Positions 15,087-23,664 are shown, counted from the stretch's first letter. The stretch is 28,275 nt of DNA from JAKVAV01 sp964651785 (GCA_964651785.1 CAZYWJ010000049.1:1-28275); one strand, 5' to 3'. Notes: generated by a model not told the origin, from the sequence alone. Program-made: numbers and translations.

Positions 15087-16334
15087 ATGAGCAACAGAAT
15101 GCACCTTTTTCAAGGCTACGGCATTGAATTGGAATACATGATCGTAGATCTCGACACGCTTAAAGTGAAGCCCGTCGCGGATGAACTGATCAAATTTGCC
15201 GCGGGTTCGGATGAGTACGTGGAAGACTTTGTGAATGGCTCGGTTACCTGGTCAAACGAGCTGATACTCCACGTGATTGAGCTCAAATGCACCACTCCTA
15301 CCAAAGACCTTTGGCAACTCAACAAAGACCTGCACGAGAACGTGCAGAAAATCAATGGCATTTTGAAAGAACGTTTCAATGCCTGCCTCCTGCCTACGGC
15401 CGCACACCCTTGGATGAACCCGAAAAAGGAAGCCTTCTTGTGGCCCCACGGCAATTCAGAGGTTTACGAGAAATACAACGAGATATTTGATTGCTCGGGG
15501 CATGGTTGGTCCAATCTTCAAAGCGTTCACATCAACCTTCCGTTTTACGACAATCAGGAGTTTGCCGCTTTGCATTCAGCGGCGAGGTGTATTCTGCCAT
15601 TGCTCCCCGCCCTGGCTGCGAGTTCACCAATTCTCGACGCTGCCCATCAGGGCATTCACGATCAGCGTTTGATCTATTATCAAAACAATCAAAAACGCAT
15701 ACCCAGCATCACGGGGAAGATCATCCCCGAGGCAGTAACCTCCAGAAAGCAATATCGGGAAGTCATTTACGACAGAATTGCTGCCGACATCAAACCTTTT
15801 GATCCCGAAGGAATCTTGCAACCCCTTTGGTTGAACTCGCGTGGTATCATTGCTCGTTTTGACCGGGGGTCTATCGAAATTCGCATCATCGACTTGCAGG
15901 AATGTCCCAAAGCTGATTTAGCCATAGCAGCATTGGTCATCCACGCCGTTAAGTTTTTAATGACCAAGTCGACCAAAGGACTACACGATCAACTCGCTTG
16001 GAAAACGAGCGATTTGCACGGCCTTCTGATGGAAACGGTGGAGAAAAGTTCGGATGCGGTTATAAAAGATGCCTTTTATTTGGAGCTCTTTGACCTCAAG
16101 GGAAAATCGATGCCCGCACGAGAGGTTTGGTCGGGAATCCTCGATCATTGCCTTAAAGCCTTTCCCGATGAAATGAATCCTTGGGAATCTACCTTGCGGG
16201 AAATATTGAAAAACGGCTCTTTGTCAAAGCGAATTTTGTCGGCCACCGATCAACAATTCTCTCAGGAAAATCTTCGTTTGATTTACAAAGAATTGAGCGA
16301 TAACCTATCCGAGAACGAACTCTTCCTGCCTTGA
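15087..16334 (+). CDS. GCS2-type glutamate-cysteine ligase-like carboxylate-amine ligase
   Basis: This 415-residue cytoplasmic enzyme has the glutamine-synthetase-like fold of the GCS2 (YbdK-like) family. The N-terminal acidic metal motif GIELEYMIVD is present, with a further Glu in ILHVIELKC, then AAHPWMNP, the core strand LQSVHINLPF and the signature ARFDRGSIEIRIIDLQECPK. All appear intact. The expected chemistry is ATP-dependent coupling of a carboxylate, often the gamma-carboxyl of Glu, to an amine; the amine partner here is unknown. There is no second glutathione gene, so ordinary glutathione synthesis is unlikely. ATG at 15087 is one base after the previous stop. Its own stop overlaps the TTG start of the next gene (TTGA, 16331-16334). 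Confidence 0.92.
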   Translation: MSNRMHLFQGYGIELEYMIVDLDTLKVKPVADELIKFAAGSDEYVEDFVNGSVTWSNELILHVIELKCTTPTKDLWQLNKDLHENVQKINGILKERFNACLLPTAAHPWMNPKKEAFLWPHGNSEVYEKYNEIFDCSGHGWSNLQSVHINLPFYDNQEFAALHSAARCILPLLPALAASSPILDAAHQGIHDQRLIYYQNNQKRIPSITGKIIPEAVTSRKQYREVIYDRIAADIKPFDPEGILQPLWLNSRGIIARFDRGSIEIRIIDLQECPKADLAIAALVIHAVKFLMTKSTKGLHDQLAWKTSDLHGLLMETVEKSSDAVIKDAFYLELFDLKGKSMPAREVWSGILDHCLKAFPDEMNPWESTLREILKNGSLSKRILSATDQQFSQENLRLIYKELSDNLSENELFLP

Positions 16335-17026
16335 AATCCACCAATGTGGTGGTGAGTTGCGAGCATGCGGGAAATCAAATTCCTCTCGCTTTTCAGCACC
16401 TTTTCAAAGGAGCAGAAGAGGTTTTGGCATCTCATCGCGGATGGGATCCACGCTCAAAAGAGATAGGTCTGATCATGGCGAAGACCTTAGAGGCCACTTT
16501 ATTCATGACGGAAATAAGCCGGCTCTTGGTCGAATGCAATCGCAGTTCGGATCACCCCTCGTTGTTTTCCGAGTTTACTAAAACCTTACCCACTAAGGTA
16601 AGGGAGGAAATTTTGGAAAAGTATTATCACGGCTACCGAGATCAGGTCATCCGACAAATCGAGCATTGTGCAAAACGCTCTGAAGTAGTACATCTCTCCG
16701 TGCATACTTTCACACCCATCCGGATGGGAGAAAAACGCAGCACCGATATCGGTTTACTCTTCGATGAAGCTCGCGAGCGAGAAGTGAACTTATGTACAAT
16801 GTGGAAGAAAAATCTGGAAACCGAATTGCCCGACTTTCGCATTGATTTTAACCGCCCCTATCTCGGTTCCGACGATGGTTTTACCACCTACCTGAGAAAA
16901 CACTTCCCCGAAGACAGGTATCTGGGAATTGAAATTGAGGTGAATCAAAGATTTCACCGACATGATCAAATAGAGAAAATATCCGCCGCCCTCGTCAAAA
17001 GTTTTAAAAAGACGCGGATAAATTAA
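16331..17026 (+). CDS. N-formylglutamate amidohydrolase-like enzyme, last gene of the operon
   Basis: This 231-residue enzyme belongs to the N-formylglutamate amidohydrolase (HutG-like) family. Characteristic pieces are VVVSCEHAGNQIP at the N-terminus, SHRGWDPRSKEIG, RLLVECNRSSDHPSLFS, YYHGYRDQVIRQIE, HLSVHTFTP, STDIGLLFDE and LGIEIEVNQRF near the end. His and Glu residues in these motifs are the likely zinc ligands. No other histidine-degradation gene is nearby, so a role in histidine catabolism is unlikely; it more plausibly hydrolyses an amide in the product of the two ligases. The TTG start overlaps the TGA of the preceding gene, giving tight coupling. The operon ends here; 196 bp without a clear terminator separate it from the convergent gene. 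Confidence 0.9.
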   Translation: MKSTNVVVSCEHAGNQIPLAFQHLFKGAEEVLASHRGWDPRSKEIGLIMAKTLEATLFMTEISRLLVECNRSSDHPSLFSEFTKTLPTKVREEILEKYYHGYRDQVIRQIEHCAKRSEVVHLSVHTFTPIRMGEKRSTDIGLLFDEAREREVNLCTMWKKNLETELPDFRIDFNRPYLGSDDGFTTYLRKHFPEDRYLGIEIEVNQRFHRHDQIEKISAALVKSFKKTRIN

Positions 17027-17222
17027 TTGCAAAGTTTTATTTGAAAACAAGTTCATTTCGTAAGCTCGTTAAACTCCGCCCCGAGGAACCTTCTTCCTAT
17101 CCCGATTCAGAAAATGCCCCGTTCAGACGATTTTTCAGATCAGTCTATGACCTTAACTAATCGCCTACCGTTTGTTCGTATTCTTAAATAAAAAATGCCT
17201 GTCTGCTACGACTATCTCGATA

Positions 17223-19685
17223 TTACTTCAGCACTGAATTTATCAGCACCTTCACGGCCGACCTATTTCCTACGGTTACCAGATACATTCCCGAATGCAA
17301 ACCGGATACGTCCAGCGCTCGGCCCGAAAATCTCTCCCGTATAACCTGTCTGCCCGTCAGATCCCTTACGCTCACCATTTCTCCGATTTGTAAGTCTCCT
17401 TTGAAAAAGATAAGCCCCTCGCCCGGGTTTGGGAATACTGAAAAAGAAGTCGCTCCCGGCCCTGTTGCAGACAAAGGCGTGCCGATGGTGTGCAGTGAGG
17501 TATTGGTGACAATAGCCTCGTTGGAGTCAAAGAAAATATAAGCCGTATTCTCGATCTCATCACCCGGTTCCAAATCGACCATTTCAATATCAAACCACAG
17601 CGAGCCGATGCTCCCTTCGGGATCAGAGGCACTATCGGGCAGCATAATGTTGGAAAAGGTCCACACCACTTCACGTGTTTGGCTGTTCATAAAGAGTGAG
17701 TACTCATGCGTACCTCCCAAGGGCTCAAAACTCTCCCAGTCCAACTCTTCCGGAAGGGTATCTCGAATGACTACCGTGGTGGCAGGAAGGTTTCCGGTAT
17801 TTTGAAAACGAATGCGGTACTTCAATGGGGTATTTGCTTCAATCAGACCTGCCTCTCCCGTTCCCAAAGGAAAACCGTATTTGTCATTCGGGTCGTAAGC
17901 GCAGAAGAGGGTATCGGTGATGGATTCGGATTCAGTGCCGGCCACATTACCTTCATCATCATACGTTTCAAGCGAATAACTCACTGAAACCAAACTTCCG
18001 AGCAAATCCGAAGAGATATCGACATATGTTACCCATAAGCCCGTTGCACCGCCGTAGTCAATTTCATCTAAATCATATATTAATACATTCCCGTTTATCT
18101 GGGTAGGTTCAGGAGAAAAGCTTACGGGAGTCAGGATAGGGTCATAAGTAAACGTAAGACTTCCTGAGGTGGGCTGATTACCGCCATTCCAAATCACGAA
18201 GCTATGAGCCAACCCGCTTTCGCAGAGGTACGGCAAACCTGCATCAAAATTTCCGGAAAGGCTAAAGAACGGATCGTCAGAATTCAACCCGAAATTATGA
18301 ATGTAATTACCCCACCCTATTTGTCCTGAACCCGGGGTAGTGTACACGGGCCAAACATTCTCATCGTACTCAATGGAAACACTCTCGCCGGGAATGATTT
18401 CCGGAAATTCATAGTATCCATCGAGATCAGTGAAGGTGGATAAAGAGCCGTAATTCACCTGTATATTACTTATCCTCGGAAAGTCCGGAGAGAAATAGCC
18501 TGCTTCATTTGCATCCTCAAAAACATATCCCCATACCTTTTGCACGGCCGGTTCTCCCTCAACAAAAAGGGTGAAAGGCTCATATCCCAATTCGTCCATC
18601 GGACCGAAAAATATGGTATCGGTGTAATTGTCATTTTCATCTACAGAGCCGGCCATTGCAAAACCGGGTGAACTATCAAACTCACCCGGATCGAGATAAA
18701 ACGAGTAGCAACCCGGCTCCAGAAAGGCATAGTTCTGAAAGTTATTGCTCGACAGAGCGTATGCCTCCATCCCCGGGGATACGGCAAAATACAACTCGGA
18801 GGTTAAATCCGCGGGATCGATTACTTCCACTTTAATGGTAGTACCTACCGTATCCACCTCATCTTGAACTATTGAAACGGTATCGTTTGAAAGGTTGGCA
18901 TTGGCTTGATTGATAACCATCATCACTTCATCACCTTCTTGGATTGCCTCATTATTGTAATCCAAACTTACGGATGCACATCCCGTCAATGTTTCCGTGT
19001 AAGTCAAGCTTTCCAATTGAACATTGTTCAGATAAACATCAATGGATACTTGGTCTAAATCAGCCGCAGCGTTATTGGATAAAACATAACCAAGCGAAGT
19101 TGGATCGCAATTCGGATCGTACAGAGTGGTGTTTGTCCAAGCTATGCCGGGGTCATCTCCTTCCAGACTCGTACAACATCCCAAATACAAACTCTCCAAC
19201 AGCTCTTCGGGCGATAAAAAGGTATTCTGAAAGTAGCCGTAATCATTAAAGGGGCAAACCCACAGGCTACCCCCTTTCTCAGAGCCAAAGACACCGGGGT
19301 TATCGGCAGCTACGATTACCGGTATATCATGCCCTTCCGTCAGATCGACGCTTTCGTATCCTGCTCCTAAGTCAAAAGAATAATCCACATCGTAGACGTC
19401 GGCCTCCGAAGCAAAACCTGCTCCTGCCAAGTACAATACCACGATATCTCCTGATCCGCCTTGCCCCAGTGTATTGTAGAGCTCTACATAGGAGCCGTTT
19501 TCGTGAAGCGACCAATAAAATCCCCAATCGGAAGTAAAGTCCAAAATCAATACAGGCTTTCCCTCATCGAGATATCCCTGAATGTCGTGGGTAGTCCCGT
19601 CAATATCCGTAGCGGTAAACACGTATTGCGATTTTGCTCCGAGAGCAAGACTTAAAGCTAAAATGAGAATATAGAAATGTTTCAT
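17223..19685 (-). CDS. Large T9SS cargo with thioredoxin-like N-terminus (820 aa)
   Basis: The signal peptide is cleaved near AKS/Q (19/20). Residues about 20-170 resemble a thioredoxin/peroxiredoxin-like fold (ATDIDGTTHDIQGYLDEGKP, VLILDFTSDWGFYW) but have no CxxC where the redox pair would be, so it is probably not an oxidoreductase. Beta-rich regions follow, then a carboxypeptidase-regulatory-like segment (about 395-450; VWGYVFEDANEAGYF, DLDGYYEFPEIIPGE). A DUF11/DUF7619-type module lies at about 595-735 (YDPNDKYGFPLG, LKYRIRFQNTGNLPATTVVI, ENTAYIFFDSNEAI). The T9SS type A domain starts near 749 (SVFPNPGEG, VRDLTGRQV, GMYLVTV). It should be exported across the outer membrane. A TATCTTTA element about 30 bases before the ATG fits a promoter. 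Confidence 0.9.
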   Translation of the reverse strand: MKHFYILILALSLALGAKSQYVFTATDIDGTTHDIQGYLDEGKPVLILDFTSDWGFYWSLHENGSYVELYNTLGQGGSGDIVVLYLAGAGFASEADVYDVDYSFDLGAGYESVDLTEGHDIPVIVAADNPGVFGSEKGGSLWVCPFNDYGYFQNTFLSPEELLESLYLGCCTSLEGDDPGIAWTNTTLYDPNCDPTSLGYVLSNNAAADLDQVSIDVYLNNVQLESLTYTETLTGCASVSLDYNNEAIQEGDEVMMVINQANANLSNDTVSIVQDEVDTVGTTIKVEVIDPADLTSELYFAVSPGMEAYALSSNNFQNYAFLEPGCYSFYLDPGEFDSSPGFAMAGSVDENDNYTDTIFFGPMDELGYEPFTLFVEGEPAVQKVWGYVFEDANEAGYFSPDFPRISNIQVNYGSLSTFTDLDGYYEFPEIIPGESVSIEYDENVWPVYTTPGSGQIGWGNYIHNFGLNSDDPFFSLSGNFDAGLPYLCESGLAHSFVIWNGGNQPTSGSLTFTYDPILTPVSFSPEPTQINGNVLIYDLDEIDYGGATGLWVTYVDISSDLLGSLVSVSYSLETYDDEGNVAGTESESITDTLFCAYDPNDKYGFPLGTGEAGLIEANTPLKYRIRFQNTGNLPATTVVIRDTLPEELDWESFEPLGGTHEYSLFMNSQTREVVWTFSNIMLPDSASDPEGSIGSLWFDIEMVDLEPGDEIENTAYIFFDSNEAIVTNTSLHTIGTPLSATGPGATSFSVFPNPGEGLIFFKGDLQIGEMVSVRDLTGRQVIRERFSGRALDVSGLHSGMYLVTVGNRSAVKVLINSVLK

Positions 19686-19872
19686 GATTGGTGTTTTGGT
19701 AAATGATTGGACTTAAAGATAGAAGAATCATCGCCTGATCGACTTTTTTATCGAATCAAGAAATGGCGATTTAGGGAATCCCAATGATGCAAAAAACCAT
19801 CCTGACGTGATTCTTTCGACCAAAAAGCCATAAGGTCTTCCTCGGGAAACAAGCTACCTCATCATAATTTAA

Positions 19873-19880
19873 TATATTTG
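19873..19880 (+). promoter_or_regulatory. Bacteroidota -7 promoter element, TATATTTG
   Basis: Exact match to TAnnTTTG, 25 bases before the ATG at 19906. No clear -33 element is visible upstream. Confidence 0.55.
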
Positions 19881-19905
19881 AGATCAACCAATTCAACCAA
19901 AACTA

Positions 19906-22020
19906 ATGAAGTCAAATGCCATTCTTACTCGCTCCGTTCTCATCTGCGTTATTTTCACTTTGGGAATTATAACCAAATCTTCTGCTCAATGCGATCCGGG
20001 CCTGGTTCCCTACACCCTCGTTCTGGCCGACGAATCTGAAACAGCCTTTCCAACGGATATCTCTTGGGTCGTCTCTTCCTCCAATCAAGTGGTGGCCGGA
20101 CAACTCTGTCCCGACTACACGGGCGGCGTTTTTGAACTATGCCTCCTTCCCGGTGAGACCTATACCTTCACCGCTTGGGATGATTTCGGCGACGGATGGG
20201 GATTTCCGGAAGGAACGACGGCTTGGTCCATTTTCTTCCCTGACGGAAGTTTAGCCTTTGCAGGTGAAAGTCCCGACAACTCGGAACCCGGCGATTCCTC
20301 GGAAGATTGTGCGGGATTTGATACCGAATTCAGCCTGACCTTTACGGCCATTGAGGCTTTTACGTGTACACCTCCCGTATTCTCCGTAGAAACGGAACGC
20401 AATTGCAATGAATCAACCTTCGATGCAGTGGTGACCATCGAAGAAACCAATTCATCAGTACCTCTTCTGATCCTTAGCGCTCAAATTGACGGTGAGCAGG
20501 TAGATATTGGCTCCGTTATAAACATACCCGGACAATCTGAAACCTTCAGTAATTTACCGCTCGACACCGACATCGTCTTTACCGTAAACACCATAACGGA
20601 GACCTGCCCCGTTTCCGAAATAGTAAACGTTTCATCAGAGAACTGCTTTGTAAGCCTGACCTGTGGCGAAGCCTTTGAAACCACCTATTGCTACGAAAAT
20701 TTCGACAATTCGGTATTCGCCTATCAAAGTCCCGAAGGTGAACCCGTCTCGCTGGTTTTTACCCAAGGATTAATCGAACCGTGCTGCGACAACATTACCA
20801 TTTATGACGGTACCGACTTCTCAGGCGAGGTACTCTTTAGCGGTAACAACAATGGAAACCTCGCAAATGTCTCCGTAACCGCCAACTCGGGAGCACTTTT
20901 CATGACCATTTCCGCCGACTTTATAGGCAGTTGCGAATCCGAATCTTTCGGTACCGGCGAATGGACATGGTTCACCGGTTGTGGCGATTTTGACATCTCC
21001 GGATGTACCGACCCCGATGCCATTAACTACAATCCGGAAGCTACCATCGACAATGGTTCATGCATTGCCCCCGCCGTGAATGACGAAGCCTGCGGAGCAC
21101 TGACGCTTGATTGCAACGCAGATCCCATTGCCGGTAATTTTGATATGGCTACCACCAACGGAGATCTCGATAACTGCGTCAGCATCTTTCAACCCTCCAC
21201 CGGCGACTTGTGGTTTACCTTCGAAGCGGACGGAACGAGTCTTTACACCATCTCGGCCGGCGACATATCCGACTTGGCCATTGCGCTGTACAGAGGAGAT
21301 GATTGCGAAAACCTGACTGAAGTAAAAGGATGTGCGGGTGCCTCACAGTCCTTTACGGGAGATTTTGAAGCGGGCACTTATTATTTCCTGGTGCGTCCTT
21401 ATAGCTATGCCTTATTTAATAATTTTTATTCCGTCAGCCTCACCTGCATACCGGGCTGTTCTGACCCCTTTCCTGCCGTAGATGAAGAAACATTGGTTAC
21501 CGAGCCCGCCAATCGGAAAGTCAACGTCTCCTGGATGCCTTTAAAGGATCAGATCGGCTGCCAAGTTCAAATCAGAGAGGCAGGTGGCGCTTTGGTGGGA
21601 ATCAAAACCGTGGCGGGACCGGAAGCAGGCAGCTATTCCATACCCGTAGCCATGCTCGCACTCGGTGCCGATTACGAATGGCGGGTACGCTGCGGTTGTT
21701 CTCAGTCTCCGCTTATTGCAGGACCGTGGAGTTCATGGCAAGCCTTTACTACCCCCGGCGGTTTGGGCATTGCCGTAAACCCCAACCCCACTGCGGGACC
21801 GTCAAATGTGTCATTTACCACCGCTAAGGAGGAATACGCTACCTTGGAGGTTTTCGATATGACGGGAAAAATGGTGGAGGCGCTCTTTGCGGGTGCGGTT
21901 CAGCCAAATACCGATTACCGATTTGAGTTTGATGGCTCGGCACTACCCGATGGCGTTTACATCTACCGACTCACCACCGAAACCGAATCCATCAATGAGA
22001 AATTTATCATCGCGCGGTAG
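19906..22020 (+). CDS. T9SS cargo with CUB-like and PPC-like domains (704 aa)
   Basis: The signal peptide is cleaved near SSA/Q (27/28). Recognisable parts in order: a disulfide-rich beta domain; a CUB-like domain about 253-365 (CGEAFETTYCYENF, CCDNITIYDGTDFSGEVLF); a Cys-flanked linker at 366-386 with the phylum's repeated phrase GCTDPDAINYNPEA; a PPC-like module from about 392 to 515 (DEACGALTLDC, GDLWFTFEADGTSLY, GTYYFLVRPYS); and a fibronectin-III-like module about 532-618. The T9SS type A domain starts near Asn625 (NPNPTAG, LEVFDMTGKMVE, DGVYIYRLTTETE). This suggests adhesion or carbohydrate/protein binding at the surface rather than catalysis. The PPC module and sorting domain closely resemble those of the protein at 24923-28231. 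Confidence 0.92.
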   Translation: MKSNAILTRSVLICVIFTLGIITKSSAQCDPGLVPYTLVLADESETAFPTDISWVVSSSNQVVAGQLCPDYTGGVFELCLLPGETYTFTAWDDFGDGWGFPEGTTAWSIFFPDGSLAFAGESPDNSEPGDSSEDCAGFDTEFSLTFTAIEAFTCTPPVFSVETERNCNESTFDAVVTIEETNSSVPLLILSAQIDGEQVDIGSVINIPGQSETFSNLPLDTDIVFTVNTITETCPVSEIVNVSSENCFVSLTCGEAFETTYCYENFDNSVFAYQSPEGEPVSLVFTQGLIEPCCDNITIYDGTDFSGEVLFSGNNNGNLANVSVTANSGALFMTISADFIGSCESESFGTGEWTWFTGCGDFDISGCTDPDAINYNPEATIDNGSCIAPAVNDEACGALTLDCNADPIAGNFDMATTNGDLDNCVSIFQPSTGDLWFTFEADGTSLYTISAGDISDLAIALYRGDDCENLTEVKGCAGASQSFTGDFEAGTYYFLVRPYSYALFNNFYSVSLTCIPGCSDPFPAVDEETLVTEPANRKVNVSWMPLKDQIGCQVQIREAGGALVGIKTVAGPEAGSYSIPVAMLALGADYEWRVRCGCSQSPLIAGPWSSWQAFTTPGGLGIAVNPNPTAGPSNVSFTTAKEEYATLEVFDMTGKMVEALFAGAVQPNTDYRFEFDGSALPDGVYIYRLTTETESINEKFIIAR

Positions 22021-22089
22021 GGCTTACTAAAATCTCGACCCGCCAAATCCTCTTGTTGGAATACCCGTGCGCGCCTTTAATTAGGACTA

Positions 22090-22485
22090 CTACCGCACCA
22101 AATAGCCGAGTGCCTCAAACATTTCCTCGGATTTGCGCGAGGTCTTGTTGAGCAATCGGATCAATTCGTTGGTTTGCTTCATGGTCATTTCGCACGTGCC
22201 GTTTACCATGGCAGTCGTTTCATCAATCGTGTAGCCGTACGAAACCGTTTCGGAAATCTCATCGCACCGACGAAATGCCGAATGCCAATACCTCGCGATT
22301 TCCGCAGGGGTATGCAGATTAATTTGGAAATGATCCCGGGTGGACTCAGCCGCTATGTGTATTGCCTCCAAGGCATTGTAAAGTTTCAGGGTTTGAACGC
22401 CCGAACTTTCGCGGCGTCTGATGGTACTTCTTTGATCGTTCAGAAACTGATCGATCAGCATTGGTAACATGAGGTGGTCTTCCAT
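22090..22485 (-). CDS. Unrecognised small helical protein, paralogue of the gene at 22655-23092
   Basis: This 131-residue protein is predicted cytoplasmic and mostly helical, with no signal peptide, membrane helix or known motif. Its segment ALEAIHIAAESTRDHFQINL aligns with AFEAVRLAIESTIDYFQFGL of the next gene on the strand, and the following helices align in length and pattern, so the two are tandem duplicates. The phrase YWHSAF occurs in both but at different relative places, here after the shared segment, which hints at internal repetition of one helical unit. A TACATTTG element 20 bases upstream of the ATG supports the start and suggests its own promoter. I do not recognise the family. 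Confidence 0.7.
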   Translation of the reverse strand: MEDHLMLPMLIDQFLNDQRSTIRRRESSGVQTLKLYNALEAIHIAAESTRDHFQINLHTPAEIARYWHSAFRRCDEISETVSYGYTIDETTAMVNGTCEMTMKQTNELIRLLNKTSRKSEEMFEALGYLVR

Positions 22486-22505
22486 GGCATTTTATTTTCG
22501 TGTTT

Positions 22506-22513
22506 CAAATGTA
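22506..22513 (-). promoter_or_regulatory. Bacteroidota -7 promoter element, TACATTTG
   Basis: Exact match to TAnnTTTG on the minus strand, 20 bases before the ATG at 22485. It lies in the 169-bp gap between the tandem paralogues. Confidence 0.5.
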
Positions 22514-22654
22514 TGGTCGAAATGTATCGTAAAAGATTCCTGAACGTTAAGTTCTGATGAAGAGCCAATTTGCATATCGGGAAAAAGAGATGTCACAAAG
22601 AATCCTTTCATCGCTTCATTATGCATATAACGGACTCCTCGAAAGAAGACAATC

Positions 22655-23092
22655 TTAAACGGCGGGCTGTTTCCGATTCGAATCAAACCGCTCGGAAAGG
22701 TCAGTCGTGGCCTGAACATCCTGGTATAACTGAGTAATTTCCTGATACCATACCTGCAGCTCATATACGAATTGGCTCAACTCCATCGGCTTCAACTGCG
22801 TAATGGAAAAAGCCATTGACAAGGCCTCATCCGAGCTAAGAATTGCATCGGATTCCGCATAAAAATCATTGAGTTCTAAGGCAGCCACGTACCAGTCGAA
22901 GGCAAAATTCTCAGGACAGCCCAAGCCAAATTGAAAATAGTCGATGGTACTTTCTATAGCCAAACGCACCGCCTCAAAGGCCGAGTGCCAATAGATCACC
23001 ATTTCTTCTTCCGAGAGACCGGTCTTCTCGAATTCTTCCCGGTCATTCCAAATATCCCTGACCAGTGCAGCCATTCCTGAGAGGTTCTTCAT
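22655..23092 (-). CDS. Unrecognised small helical protein, upstream member of a tandem pair
   Basis: This 145-residue, acidic, probably cytoplasmic protein has no signal peptide and no catalytic motif I recognise. The order of its blocks is EEEMVIYWHSAFEAVRLAIE, STIDYFQFGLGCPENFAFDW, YVAALELNDFYAESDAIL and an amphipathic C-terminal helix (QFVYELQVWYQEITQLYQDV). The central blocks align with the paralogue at 22090-22485. The repeated pattern hints at an internal duplication: YWHSAFEAVRLAIEST matches the place where WYVAALELNDFYAES recurs about 35 residues later. The start at 23092 is supported by a TATTTTCG element about 20 bases upstream. The function is unknown. Confidence 0.7.
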   Translation of the reverse strand: MKNLSGMAALVRDIWNDREEFEKTGLSEEEMVIYWHSAFEAVRLAIESTIDYFQFGLGCPENFAFDWYVAALELNDFYAESDAILSSDEALSMAFSITQLKPMELSQFVYELQVWYQEITQLYQDVQATTDLSERFDSNRKQPAV

Positions 23093-23256
23093 CTTTCTTT
23101 CCTTTATTTCAGTACGAAAATAACCTCGCTCTTTGTCTCAAACCCTATCCGAGGATTATGCTTCCATTAAGTCGATGTTGCGACCCGGTTAATCCATCCG
23201 ATTCTCACCCATTCCGCCCTCTTACGGCAACCTATATTTGGGGTTTAATCCGTAGA

Positions 23257-23431
23257 AACGTTGCATGCAACGTTATTACGGCATCAACGATCCTACGGCA
23301 TCACCGCGGTAGGATCGTTGCATGCAACGATCCTACCACATTCAACGATCCTACATCATACACCGATCCAACGACGGCAATCAACAATCCCACGTCATCA
23401 AACCATAGTACGGACGTTGCAGGCAACGTCC
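23257..23431 (+). repeat. Cluster of REP-like palindromes and derived 18-bp direct repeats
   Basis: Three inverted repeats share the core CGTTGCATGCAACG or a close variant: 23257-23274 (18 bp, perfect), 23308-23337 (30 bp, perfect) and 23412-23431 (9-bp arms, two-base centre). One arm, caacgatcctac, also recurs directly at 23285, 23325 and 23343, with decayed copies at 23361 and 23382; the spacing from 23325 to 23361 is 18 bp. In the reading frame of the transposase remnant these encode NDPT-type six-residue repeats. The 28-bp core recurs at the window end. Confidence 0.85.
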
Positions 23432-23664
23432 TGACGAACAGGAAACAAATGGCCGCCGTTTCCCCGAAACCGAATTCCATTTCAACGATCATCCGATCCT
23501 ACAAATCCGCCGTAACCAAATATGGCGACCGCATGAATTTACCCATGGGATGGCAAGCCCGTGTCCACGATCACATCATTCGCGATGCACGCGCCTTTCA
23601 ATCGATTTCCCGATACATCATCAACAATCCGAAAAAATGGGAGGACGATGAATTTTTCGGTTAG
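23311..23664 (+). pseudogene. 5'-truncated RAYT/IS200-like (Y1-type) transposase remnant
   Basis: The C-terminal part of a REP-associated tyrosine transposase is recognisable: PKPNSISTIIRSYKSAVTKY, then GWQARVHDHIIRDARAF and the ending SRYIINNPKKWEDDEFF. In Bacteroidota members this tail follows a variable, repeat-rich linker, seen here as NDPTTF/NDPTSY/TDPTTA repeats. The N-terminal domain with the HUH motif, and the catalytic Tyr region, are absent: the open frame upstream (from about 23065) has no similarity and overlaps the start of the minus-strand gene. I conclude the gene lost its 5' part and is inactive. An ATG at 23449 could still express a 71-residue tail. Adjacent palindromes match what this class of enzyme mobilises. 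Confidence 0.75.

Noticed and set aside
15116..15454. Long antisense frames inside the amidoligase operon
   Set aside because: They are reverse-strand shadows of genes with clear family motifs and lack starts, signals or recognisable domains of their own.
15087..16334. Glutathione biosynthesis by the GCS2 gene
   Set aside because: The family motifs fit the broader carboxylate-amine ligase group; no glutathione synthetase is present beyond a RimK-like ligase with a different N-terminal domain.
16331..17026. Histidine-degradation (hut) pathway assignment for the amidohydrolase gene
   Set aside because: No hutH, hutU or hutI is present, and the gene is coupled to two amidoligases, so context points to another substrate.
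22492..22764. 90-codon minus-strand frame between the tandem paralogues
   Set aside because: Its first third overlaps the coding end of the gene at 22655 in another frame, and the rest contains the promoter element of the next gene; no recognisable protein features.
23065..23310. Extension of the transposase frame to 199 residues from an ATG at 23065
   Set aside because: The start lies inside the opposite-strand gene, and the added residues have no HUH motif or similarity to the transposase N-terminal domain.
23285..23431. Short regularly spaced repeats suggestive of a CRISPR array
   Set aside because: The units are 12-bp arms of a palindrome with 18-bp spacing and decayed copies inside a transposase-type frame; there are no unique spacers of constant length and no cas genes.
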